64,000 nt of DNA from CAZSMK01 sp964608095. Lineage in GTDB: Bacteria > Sumerlaeota > Sumerlaeia > MWCT01 > JAGHBZ01. Location: positions 1 to 64,000 of the forward strand of contig CAZSMK010000102.1 of the NCBI GenBank assembly GCA_964608095.1, written 5' to 3'. Shown piece by piece: positions 26,535-34,311 of this stretch. Each line of letters starts with the position of its first letter. Within the stretch, counting starts at the first letter, position 1. Under the pieces are notes generated by a model. That model was not told where the DNA came from, did no database searches, and saw nothing but the letters and a program-made list of their open reading frames with translations. Made by a program: the position numbers and the translations under genes.

Positions 26535-28055
26535 TCACCTGATAAAGAGACATTCTGTGGCAAAGACCGGATCGCTGGTCAGGTTTATGCCGAGCGTTTT
26601 TAGGCCCGCTTCGTCGCCCGGAGTAGGGATGTGGGTGGTGTGCATCTCGCATCCCCTCAGGTATTTGAGGTGCTCCATCGCGATTTGAGCCGCATTGTTC
26701 CAGGGTGTTGAGGTACTCAGTGCAATCAACGCCTCTTCAAGGTCCAAGCTCAGGCTCTTCCCCTGCAGAACACTCCGTTTCATGTTCGAGATCGAATGTA
26801 CAATGTTGGGGGCTATCAAGTGTATTTTGTCAGGGATTTCAGCCAGGTGTTTTATGGCGTTAAGCACAGCGCTTGCCGATGCATGAAGCAACGACGAGTT
26901 TTTTCCCGTAATCAGGGTGCCGTCTTTGAGTTGGATCGCTGCACCGCAAAATACTCCCTCGTTTCCCTTGTTCTTTCGTCGACCCTCTTCTGCCGCCTCC
27001 CGCGCCGGCAGCACTACCGGTCGGTCTTCAAACGATACCCCCAGCTCGTTCATCAGCAGCTGCACTCGCTGAATTGTTTCCTGCTCCACCAAGCCAAGCA
27101 TATACTCGCATTCATAGCGAAGTGCGCGGCGGATAACTTCCTGTTTTGCCGCCTCACGCGCAACCTCATCGTTCGTGATGCAGAAGCCCGCACGGTTCAC
27201 TCCCATTTCCGTTGGCGATTGGTAAGGCGATTCGGTTCCCGTAATCTTTTTGAGGATACGCCGGAGCAAAGGAAACGCCTCTACGTCACGGTTATAATTT
27301 ACGGCTGTTTTCCCATACGCTTCGAGGTGAAAAGGATCGATGAGGTTTACATCCTTGAGGTCTGCAGTGGCGGCTTCGTACGCAACGTTTACCGGATGTT
27401 TGAGTGGCAAGTTCCAGATGGGAAATGTCTCGAATTTTGCGTACCCCGCTTCTACTCCTCGTTTGTGTTCATGGTAGAGCTGTGAAAGACATGTCGCCAG
27501 TTTCCCGCTGCCGGGTCCGGGTCCGGTCACCACGACCAGTGGACGGCGCGTTTCTATGTAAGTATTTGCTCCGTACCCCTCGTCGCTCACTATTCGGTCA
27601 ACATCGTTCGGATATCCGCGTGTTATACGGTGAGTATGGACTTGCAAGCCCCGTCTCTCGAGCTTGTTCTTGAAATGAATTGCGGACAATTGTTCATCGA
27701 AACGTGTGATAACGACCGCTGTTAGATTCAACCCCCAGTCCTGCCGGAGTTCATCGATGAGTTTAAGCGCATCAACATCGTAGGTGATGCCGAAATCCGC
27801 GCGAATCTTTCGTCGCTCGATATCTCCCGCATGTATGCAAAGAATTATATCGGTCTTGTCTTTTAGCTCCTGGAGGAGATTGATTTTTACGTTGGGATCA
27901 AAACCCGGAAGCACCCGTGCGGCATGGTAATCGAACACAATCTTGCCGCCGAATTCAAGATACAGCTTGTTATTGAAACGCTCGACACGCTTCAGTATTT
28001 CCGCGGTTTGTTCCTTGAGATACTTCTCGACATCAAAAGCGACCTTGTTGTTCAT
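26535..28055 (-). CDS. DUF1846 family protein
   Basis: The 506-residue protein matches DUF1846 proteins throughout. VVVTGPGPGSGKLATCLSQLYHEHKRGV near residue 175 is a P-loop-like glycine-rich segment. FPIWNLPLKHPVNVAYEAATADL and TSPYQSPTEMGVNRAGF-like text (ESPYQSPTEMGVNRAGFCI) follow. LITGKNSSLLHASASAVLNAIKHLA lies near 395. Family structures are known but the biochemical role is not. The gene stands alone, with hairpin-rich repeat DNA on both sides, so its neighbourhood gives no functional hint. Confidence 0.9.
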   Translation of the reverse strand: MNNKVAFDVEKYLKEQTAEILKRVERFNNKLYLEFGGKIVFDYHAARVLPGFDPNVKINLLQELKDKTDIILCIHAGDIERRKIRADFGITYDVDALKLIDELRQDWGLNLTAVVITRFDEQLSAIHFKNKLERRGLQVHTHRITRGYPNDVDRIVSDEGYGANTYIETRRPLVVVTGPGPGSGKLATCLSQLYHEHKRGVEAGYAKFETFPIWNLPLKHPVNVAYEAATADLKDVNLIDPFHLEAYGKTAVNYNRDVEAFPLLRRILKKITGTESPYQSPTEMGVNRAGFCITNDEVAREAAKQEVIRRALRYECEYMLGLVEQETIQRVQLLMNELGVSFEDRPVVLPAREAAEEGRRKNKGNEGVFCGAAIQLKDGTLITGKNSSLLHASASAVLNAIKHLAEIPDKIHLIAPNIVHSISNMKRSVLQGKSLSLDLEEALIALSTSTPWNNAAQIAMEHLKYLRGCEMHTTHIPTPGDEAGLKTLGINLTSDPVFATECLFIR

Positions 28056-28216
28056 GACCTACCTTCTTTTTTCAATTCAGGTGACCGTCCTGCCGGGATT
28101 TGGTTTATGTTTTCATTTATGTGTAAAAAAGCAGAATCATTATATTCAATAACACTATCTATTTAACCACCCATATTGCGAGATACAATAAAAAAGCGAG
28201 AGAAAATAATTTGGGG

Positions 28217-28679
28217 TCAGAGAGGCTGTCCGACATGTTACTTTGGACTGTGCAGACGCGTCTGCGCTTTGTATAGGCGTGAGACAGTATTCGCACGCGT
28301 GAGGGTGCGAGCACTCGCACTCGCGTTCGTACACATCCTTGGCGTTGTACGCGCACTCGGTTGTTTTTTCGGAGTAGGGTCGTTCGTCACGAACAATCCC
28401 CGGCAACGGTTCATAATAAATTTTATTCTATGGTATCAAATACGGGTCGTAGATGCGCCTGTGGCGGAGCGCAGAACGCGCGTAACCTTTGGTTGCGATC
28501 ACTCCCTACAGGTATGCCGATAGACTTTCCGTATAGAACCAGAAGATCAACGGACAGCCTTTGTGGAGTGCGCGTGAAATACTTTCACGAACACTCCGGG
28601 ATTGCGCACAATCCATGATTGCGTTGTTCCTGCTCAAGGAAAGAAGTACAAATTTGATTATCGGACAGCCCCTCTCTGA
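28217..28679. mobile_element. Candidate non-autonomous element with terminal inverted repeats
   Basis: The 17- and 19-base terminal arms match without mismatch except for two extra bases on the right. The 463-base interior has no gene, and there is no transposase. I cannot find a clear target-site duplication. The right end stops seven bases before the stop codon of the TPR lipoprotein gene. It could equally be one large structured RNA or an intergenic hairpin array. Confidence 0.4.
28500..28589 (+). repeat. Structured intergenic repeat, copy 2, plus hairpin
   Basis: CACTCC at 28500-28505 and GGAGTG at 28565-28570 bound a 71-base unit sharing TGCCGATAGACTTTCC, AACCAGAAGA and TGTGGAGTG with copy 1. 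Two bases later the hairpin CGTGAAA-TAC-TTTCACG (28573-28589) replaces the unrelated GTACCC hairpin of copy 1. A following CACTCC (28592-28597) can also pair with GGAGTG, giving an alternative fold. Confidence 0.7.
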
Positions 28680-28686
28680 TCCTGAA

Positions 28687-29649
28687 TTACTGCCCGAGGC
28701 TTTGATATTTGTCTCCCGCGCGTTTTTTTAGTTCCAGATCTTCCGAGATGCGTTGTGCTGCGTTCTTGTAGGCTTCTCGTGCTTCCTCGATATTTCCCGC
28801 TTTCTCGAGGCAGGAGGCAAGCTTGTAGAGCGACTTTTCATTGTCAGGCTCGAGTGCGAGGACTTTACGGAAATTTTCAATCGCCGGCTGCCATTGTTCC
28901 ATATCTTTCAGCACACTTGCATATTTGTAAACATAATCGACTTCTTTCGGTTCAAGGGAGACGGCTTTTTCATACGCGTTCAATGCGCCGTCGAGATCGT
29001 CCTTTTCGCGCAAGATTGCGCCCAGCCGATACCATGCCTTTGCATATTCGGGGTCGAGTTCCGTCGCCTTTGTAAAGGCATATTCAGCTTCCGGAGATTT
29101 ATTTACATCGCGCAGCAAGTTTCCATAATCGTAGAAATCCTCAGCATCTTCGGGTTTGAGTTCGAGACCGCGCTTATAGAGATTCAAGGCTTTGGCGGGA
29201 TTCTGCTTTCTCTCAATCCTTGCCAGATGTAGAAATGCGTCCGCAAGATTGTTGTCACTCCGTATAGCCGCCTCGTAGTGAGGGATTGCCTCTTTTGTAT
29301 TTCCCTGTTTTTCAAGGATGTAGGCGATCCGATAATTGGATTTGGCATGCCCGGGCTCGGATTCAAGCGCTTTTTCAAAATAGTCCCATGCCATAGCGAG
29401 CGTTCCTTCTCTGAAATAATATTCACCCACGCCATATAAGGTATCCGGGTGTTCCGGCGCCACCTTCAACACTTCCTCGTAGTGATGAAGAGCCTCTTCA
29501 TATTTCCCCTCGCGTTCGGCTTGTCTTCCTTTTTCATACTCACTGTTAACCACCTCTTCGGGCTTCGAGCAGGAGCAAATGAGACACGCAGTCATTACGA
29601 GCAATAAGCCCGTGAAGAGAATAGATGTTCTTTTAATGGTCAAGTGCAT
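28687..29649 (-). CDS. TPR-repeat lipoprotein
   Basis: The protein of about 320 residues has a lipoprotein signal with lipobox CLICSC. About eight tetratricopeptide repeats follow, starting YEKGRQAEREGKYEEALHHYEEVLKVAPE and continuing almost to the end with canonical W/Y-x-x-G and A-P spacing. It is a lipid-anchored scaffold for protein complexes. The ATG at 29649 is preferred over the one at 29655, because GGAGG abuts the latter and is six bases from the former. It is the only gene between region B and the APH/glycosyltransferase cluster. Confidence 0.88.
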   Translation of the reverse strand: MHLTIKRTSILFTGLLLVMTACLICSCSKPEEVVNSEYEKGRQAEREGKYEEALHHYEEVLKVAPEHPDTLYGVGEYYFREGTLAMAWDYFEKALESEPGHAKSNYRIAYILEKQGNTKEAIPHYEAAIRSDNNLADAFLHLARIERKQNPAKALNLYKRGLELKPEDAEDFYDYGNLLRDVNKSPEAEYAFTKATELDPEYAKAWYRLGAILREKDDLDGALNAYEKAVSLEPKEVDYVYKYASVLKDMEQWQPAIENFRKVLALEPDNEKSLYKLASCLEKAGNIEEAREAYKNAAQRISEDLELKKRAGDKYQSLGQ

Positions 29650-29763
29650 TGTCATCCTCCTATTAACGTAGTGTTATAAGCATTCTATCCACAAATCACC
29701 CGCGACATCGAGTGCGAATAAGAAAAACTTACAGGGTCACACTCTAAAGGCATGATTTTTCTT

Positions 29764-30765
29764 TTATCTTTTTATGAGTTTTTTTGCAGATGCAATTAAA
29801 AAATCGCCCGTAGCAGTTCGATTCTGACAATTTTGCAGAACGGCAAGACGTGCCAGGGCGACAGTCTCGTACCAGCGTTCAAGTACGGATGTAATCTCTC
29901 GGCTTAATTTAGAACGTTTACAGTACGCCTCTAATAAACGTTGCCGTACCCGCGTAAGCTTTTCAAGTCTACGTTGCCAGTGTTTCATCAAGTACATGTG
30001 AGCGATAAAATTACCAATATCGAGCATGGGGTCTCCCATTGCCATATCATCGAGATCGATAAAACAGATCTGATCCTTCAAGGTTACAAGCACCTGTTGA
30101 TCGTAAAAGTCACGATGAATCAATCCGATCGAAGAATGAACAGGAAGGTTCTTTTCCAGGACTTTCAACACAGAAACAATATCTTTTCTAAAAGTGGAAG
30201 AGACCATGTGCTGCTTGAGCAGATCAAGGACACAAATCAGTTCATCACGTGATGAACGGAGAGAAAGGTCTCTGAGTCTCAAAGTATGAAAATGAGCGAG
30301 GATGCGCGAGAATTTTTCGATCCAGTCGCGGCTGAGCCCGCGCCTTAAACTGGCGCTGATAGGTTTTCCATCAACTTGTGGATAGACAAGCACATGGGCG
30401 TCCGGATCGTAAAACAGTGGATCTGGAATACATAAATCGGCTATCTGTTTTTCCTCCACCTGTTTAACAAGGCTCAATAGGCGTCGATGAATCTTCTCGC
30501 CACGCCTGTTATACCAGATTTTCATAATGAACGACGTCTCTTTTGTTGCTGAATGGCGTTGGGAACCGGGGATAGTAAGACGAATACTAAGGAGCCGTCG
30601 TGGTCGGTATTTGAGAACTTCAATCGCGCCCCGTTTGATATCAGATTTTTTCATCTTCGAGGTCGTGTGCCAGAGTTTAGACTCGAGCGCAGACTGAAGA
30701 CGTGGCAGTAACACCTCATCGTCCGAAGGAATTATATGTTCAGGTATAAGATCGTAGCTACACAT
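29764..30765 (-). CDS. APH-fold phosphotransferase (kinase-like)
   Basis: The 333-residue protein has an aminoglycoside/choline kinase-type core. The catalytic loop is GLIHRDFYDQQVLVT near residue 215, with Asp and a Gln in place of the usual Asn. The metal-binding motif CFIDLDDMAMGDPMLDIGNF lies near 235. It probably phosphorylates a small molecule or sugar; antibiotic resistance is not implied. It ends the minus-strand glycosyltransferase cluster, and its start overlaps the upstream glycosyltransferase by eight bases. A second APH gene lies two genes upstream. Confidence 0.8.
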   Translation of the reverse strand: MCSYDLIPEHIIPSDDEVLLPRLQSALESKLWHTTSKMKKSDIKRGAIEVLKYRPRRLLSIRLTIPGSQRHSATKETSFIMKIWYNRRGEKIHRRLLSLVKQVEEKQIADLCIPDPLFYDPDAHVLVYPQVDGKPISASLRRGLSRDWIEKFSRILAHFHTLRLRDLSLRSSRDELICVLDLLKQHMVSSTFRKDIVSVLKVLEKNLPVHSSIGLIHRDFYDQQVLVTLKDQICFIDLDDMAMGDPMLDIGNFIAHMYLMKHWQRRLEKLTRVRQRLLEAYCKRSKLSREITSVLERWYETVALARLAVLQNCQNRTATGDFLIASAKKLIKR

Positions 30766-31909
30766 CTTGCCCTGCTTGTTGAAGAATCAAGTCCACAGTA
30801 GGTTGGACAGCGTCGATAGAGTATCGTTCAATCAACCGCTGCCGGGCGTTTTCTCCGATTTTTTGTGCGAGCGAGGGCGATTCGAGAATATCGCATATAG
30901 CTTTTATCAGCTCCTTTTTGTCGTCCGGTTCGACAACGATGCCACACTCGCCTTCAAGCACTTCTGGGATGTCGGAAACCCCGGTCGCAACAATAGGAAG
31001 AGCCATACTCATGGCGTCGAACAGTTTCGAGGGCATCTGTGCCTGTGCTGCAGGAGTATTCATCTGGGGAAGAACCACAAGGTCGCCCATTGCAAGAATT
31101 GGGGCTAACTCGTTCATCGATATTTGTTTAAGTAAGTAGAGCGAATCGCCACCAAGTTCGCGGAGTTTTTGTTCATACTCGTCCTCAGGATCATTAGTCG
31201 CGCCGACTACAAACAACTTAAGGTCTTCTCGCCCTATATCGTGTATGATTTCAAGTAAAAGTTCCAAGCCTTTATGAGGTCTTGGTGAACCTACAAAAAG
31301 AATGATTTTTTCGTCAAGAGGGACATCGCGCTTTTTTCGTTCCTCGACACGGTCATATTTCGAGGGATCGAGTACCGAAGGCTCCTTGACGCGTGGCAAA
31401 TACACGCCTCCATGTTTTTTTAGCAGTGTCTTCGAGGCGACGGTGATTGTGTCCGCCTGGGGTATCATTTTCTGAAGCATGGCGGTATATAAGGGACTGT
31501 TTGGACGACGGAGAAGCGTTTTTCGCTCCCACTTACGCCACTTTGTCCCACGGTAAAACGCCATCTCGTCGTCATCGATATCCAGGACAAGCCCTCTGCC
31601 GCTTCTGTCCAACGTTTTTCGCATCAACGCCACGCCGAACGAGGTCGGTCGAGGTTTTACCGCTATCATTACCCTGCCTTTCAATTTGTCCAACAACCGA
31701 GCCATAAGATGCGTATACTGGGGAAGAAAAATTTCGCCATCCACTTTGCGAAATGTTATGCCGATATTTCTACACGGATACCATATATCCTGACCGAAGC
31801 ATGATCCGACGATTTCAACTTCATGGCGTCTGCCGAAAACGTCTGCAAGGAGTACGGCACGACCAAGACAATTATGCGATAAATCATGGGAAATTATGAA
31901 AATTCTCAT
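30758..31909 (-). CDS. Family 4-type glycosyltransferase
   Basis: The 383-residue protein has a GT-B fold. The N-terminal half begins MRIFIISHDLSHNCLGRAVLLAD. The C-terminal donor domain has IILFVGSPRPHKGLELLLEII near residue 200. MPSKLFDAMSMALPIVATGVSDIPEVLEGE near 295 includes the conserved K-FD/E-A-M-A-P-V motif for the nucleotide sugar. VLDIDDDEM near 110 is an unusual acidic cluster. It is probably intact and cytosolic or membrane-associated. It is flanked and overlapped on both sides by APH-fold kinase genes (ATGA upstream). Confidence 0.85.
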   Translation of the reverse strand: MRIFIISHDLSHNCLGRAVLLADVFGRRHEVEIVGSCFGQDIWYPCRNIGITFRKVDGEIFLPQYTHLMARLLDKLKGRVMIAVKPRPTSFGVALMRKTLDRSGRGLVLDIDDDEMAFYRGTKWRKWERKTLLRRPNSPLYTAMLQKMIPQADTITVASKTLLKKHGGVYLPRVKEPSVLDPSKYDRVEERKKRDVPLDEKIILFVGSPRPHKGLELLLEIIHDIGREDLKLFVVGATNDPEDEYEQKLRELGGDSLYLLKQISMNELAPILAMGDLVVLPQMNTPAAQAQMPSKLFDAMSMALPIVATGVSDIPEVLEGECGIVVEPDDKKELIKAICDILESPSLAQKIGENARQRLIERYSIDAVQPTVDLILQQAGQDV

Positions 31910-32904
31910 TCCACGTTCTCCTCCATCGATTTTAAATCATAAATCAAACGCCACGTAGCATGATACAGGCGGAGACGCTCATAATCCAGATTAAGTTTTG
32001 AAACCAGGTCGCTCAGAAAATGCTTTATAAATTGTGTGTCATCTTCTGGAAAATCAGCGCTCGAGGCGGCGAAATCCCATTCCTGCTCGCCAATGGCAAG
32101 ATGATCGACATCGAGCAATTTCGGGTTTCCTTTTTCTGGTTTCAGAATATTTTTCCGGCGCAAATCCCCGTGAATGACACATAAGCGCCTGGATTCTTCC
32201 AGTCGGTTCAACTCAATTAGCAGTTTTTCATATCGTTTCAGGAGAGATAGGAAAAACGATTTTTTTGAGGGGATCAATACATCGAGCCAATTCTGGAAGG
32301 TTTGGATACGATGTTCAATCTGAAGGCGAATTTGCGTCTTGGCGAAAAGAGGTAAAGCCACGGCACTATTCGGATCAAGTGCATGGAGATGCCTTGTAAC
32401 AAAAATAACAGCATCCAGAAACGCACCGTTATCGGGCAAAGGATTGCCGTCGATCCATTCCCATTGTATAATACGCCTTCCCGGATTGATTCCTTTCAAA
32501 GACATAAAAGTCTTGGAGCACGCCTCTGCAACCTCGACAGCGGTACAGGCTCGCTCAAAGGTTCTTTTTCTATACAGTTTGCTGAAGAAGACGTGATTTT
32601 CATATTCCTGTTTCCATGCAAGGCGGGATTCTGGTTTGTACGACACAATGGAATCCGGTGATATAGCAAGGGAATCAACGTTCTTTTTTGTGGAGAACAG
32701 TGCTTTATCTTCAGCGAGTGGTGTTATTCTCCACTTACCGGAAGTGCGATTCCATTTCCAATACGTTGGGAATGCACACTTAGTGCGGGTATTTTGCAAT
32801 AAGCCGAACGCAATGTCTTTATCTCGAAACCAGAAACGACTACTTGAGCGGAACATATCAATGGGAGGTGTGCGTGGGGGGTGTACCACGGGTAACTCAC
32901 CCAT
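31906..32904 (-). CDS. Second APH-fold phosphotransferase
   Basis: The 332-residue protein has the catalytic loop LCVIHGDLRRKNILKPE near residue 240 with the complete His-Gly-Asp...Asn set. The metal motif KLLDVDHLAIGEQEWDFAA lies near 260. These are stronger kinase motifs than in its neighbour at 29764-30765, to which it is only distantly similar. The N-terminal lobe is longer and divergent. The substrate is unknown; clustering with glycosyltransferases suggests a sugar or polyol. Its start overlaps the end of the ABC remnant by eight bases, so it was once translationally coupled to an ABC exporter. Confidence 0.82.
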   Translation of the reverse strand: MGELPVVHPPRTPPIDMFRSSSRFWFRDKDIAFGLLQNTRTKCAFPTYWKWNRTSGKWRITPLAEDKALFSTKKNVDSLAISPDSIVSYKPESRLAWKQEYENHVFFSKLYRKRTFERACTAVEVAEACSKTFMSLKGINPGRRIIQWEWIDGNPLPDNGAFLDAVIFVTRHLHALDPNSAVALPLFAKTQIRLQIEHRIQTFQNWLDVLIPSKKSFFLSLLKRYEKLLIELNRLEESRRLCVIHGDLRRKNILKPEKGNPKLLDVDHLAIGEQEWDFAASSADFPEDDTQFIKHFLSDLVSKLNLDYERLRLYHATWRLIYDLKSMEENVE

Positions 32905-33393
32905 GCGTCTTTACCTTCCGAGTGATGTCTATATCAGGGGTCTGTTTTCTATCACCGGCTAACCTGCCATTCTTGAGGTATAGAATGCGTGTGCAACCCC
33001 GGAGGTGATAAGAATGATGTGATACAATCAAGATAGTTCTATTCGGGGATATTTTCAGAATGGTTTTGTTAATGGAATTTGCGGTTGTCATGTCGAGCCC
33101 TTCATAGGGTTCGTCCAGGATAAGGATTCGAGGGGAGCGGAGAAGAGCGCGAGCGAGAGCGAGTCTACGGCGTTGCCCTCCCGACAAAAGTGCGCCACGT
33201 TCTCCAACCACCGTATCATATCCTTGCCTCATCCGCAAGACGGTCTCGTGGAGGTCAGCTTCTTTACATGCCTTGACGATTTGTTCCATTGACACATCTC
33301 GTTGCCCGAACGAGACGTTTTCCGCGACGGTCAGATTAAAAATTCCCGGGTCCTGAAGAACCAGGCTTATATGACCACGCAGGCTTTCGAGCG
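32897..33393 (-). pseudogene. 3' remnant of an ABC exporter (ATPase half only)
   Basis: The frame reads from about 33393: LESLRGHISLVLQDPGIFN (Q-loop), then TVAENVSFGQRD, the signature ALLSGGQRRRLALARALL, Walker B ILILDEPYEGLD and the switch HHS. This is the last 160 or so residues of an exporter-type ATPase. The Walker A, the rest of the ATPase and any fused membrane domain are absent. A stop lies six codons upstream of LESL. At 33393-33395 the sequence passes directly into the end of a broken glycosyltransferase. A GTG at 33295 could still start a 132-residue product, but without Walker A it would not hydrolyse ATP. Confidence 0.85.
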
Positions 33394-34307
33394 CCGTATT
33401 CGAATATTTTTATAGGGCAGAAATAGATATCTATGTTGTCGCTGTAAGGAGCGATGCATATATCCATGGAACCGATGATTGCGGGAATCTCTTCGTGTTG
33501 AAGAGCGCCACTCTACTTAAGTCGGTTTTCGAGGCTTTTTGTACCGAGCTCACGTTTTAACCAATCCCGTAATGGACCGTCACCTGCGATAGTAAGAGTA
33601 AACTTTTCAGGAGGCAGAGAGTGCATCGCATTTACCAGCGTCTCGAGATCGTGCCATGTACGAAGCGACCCGACAAAACCGATGGTTATGGTTTCTTTTC
33701 TCATATTCACAGACGGCATATCATTTTCACGCTTCAACCACTCCCGATTTACTCCATTAGGCACAACATGAATTATGGACTTTTCACATCCTTGTTTCAT
33801 CAACCATTTTTCAAGATACGGACTTACGGGTAAAAGAAGATCAGCATGCCGGATAATTTCTGTCTCGACCTTTGATGCTTCAACTTCATATTGAAGACCG
33901 CGGTGTATGGCTGCTTCACGCACCAGCGGCGCATTGACCTCGACCCAATGAGGTATGCCATGTTTTCTTGCCCAGCGGGAAGTTCCACATGCCCACAGGC
34001 TGAGCCGCTCGTATACGGCATCCACGGGACACTCTACATGAACCCTTTCGAGCTGAGCGGAAATATAATGATAGGATGATGGTTTGTCGTTCAGGGGAAC
34101 TGCGGCGCTGATTTTTTGCCGATCCAATTGACGTAACATGACGCCTGACCCATCTGCCCACGTACTGTTATCTATTCGGGGTGACAGCACTGTAACGTAA
34201 GCGCCGTTTTGTGAAAACGCCTTTACCATTGATCGCCCATGTATCGATGAACCTTTGAAACCATCAAGGGGAATTCCTGCGTCTTCACACATATCCACGA
34301 GATGCAT
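33394..34307 (-). pseudogene. Broken GT-B glycosyltransferase, amber codon and lost C-terminus
   Basis: From ATG 34307 (MHLVDMCEDAGIPLDGFKGS) the GT4-like protein is normal through GFVGSLRTWHDLETLVNAM and TIAGDGPLRDWLKRELG. A TAG stop lies at 33513-33515. The same frame then continues with clear family sequence: SGALQHEEIPAIIGSMDICI, then APYSDN and PIKIFEYGA, the expected donor-site text. The frame ends at about 33394, where it joins ABC exporter sequence out of frame. About the last 80-100 residues are therefore missing. The start is preferred over 34343 because it lies four bases after the preceding gene's stop. Confidence 0.85.
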
Positions 34308-34311
34308 TGTG

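Larger units (their letters stand above)
28056..28686. other. Hairpin-rich intergenic region B, possible MITE-like element
   Basis: The inner part, 28217-28679, is bounded by inverted arms: TCAGAGAGGCTGTCCGA at 28217-28233 and TCGGACAGCCCCTCTCTGA at 28661-28679, identical apart from a two-base gap. Inside are the 14-base palindrome GCAGACGCGTCTGC (28252-28265), a GTAGGGTCGTTCG motif (28375), repeat copy 2 (28500-28570) and hairpins CGTGAAA-TAC-TTTCACG (28573-28589) and GGATTG-CGCA-CAATCC (28599-28614). Several open frames exist but have no ribosome sites or protein-like sequence. Positions 28056-28216 should hold the DUF1846 promoter. Confidence 0.6.

Noticed and set aside
28155..28618. Several open frames on both strands, 60-115 codons long.
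   Set aside because: They are rich in Arg/Cys/Val of the kind produced by hairpin-rich DNA, overlap one another, and lack ribosome sites.
29764..32904. Calling the APH-fold kinases antibiotic-resistance genes.
   Set aside because: They sit in a glycosyltransferase cluster and lack evidence of aminoglycoside specificity; the fold also covers sugar, choline and homoserine kinases.
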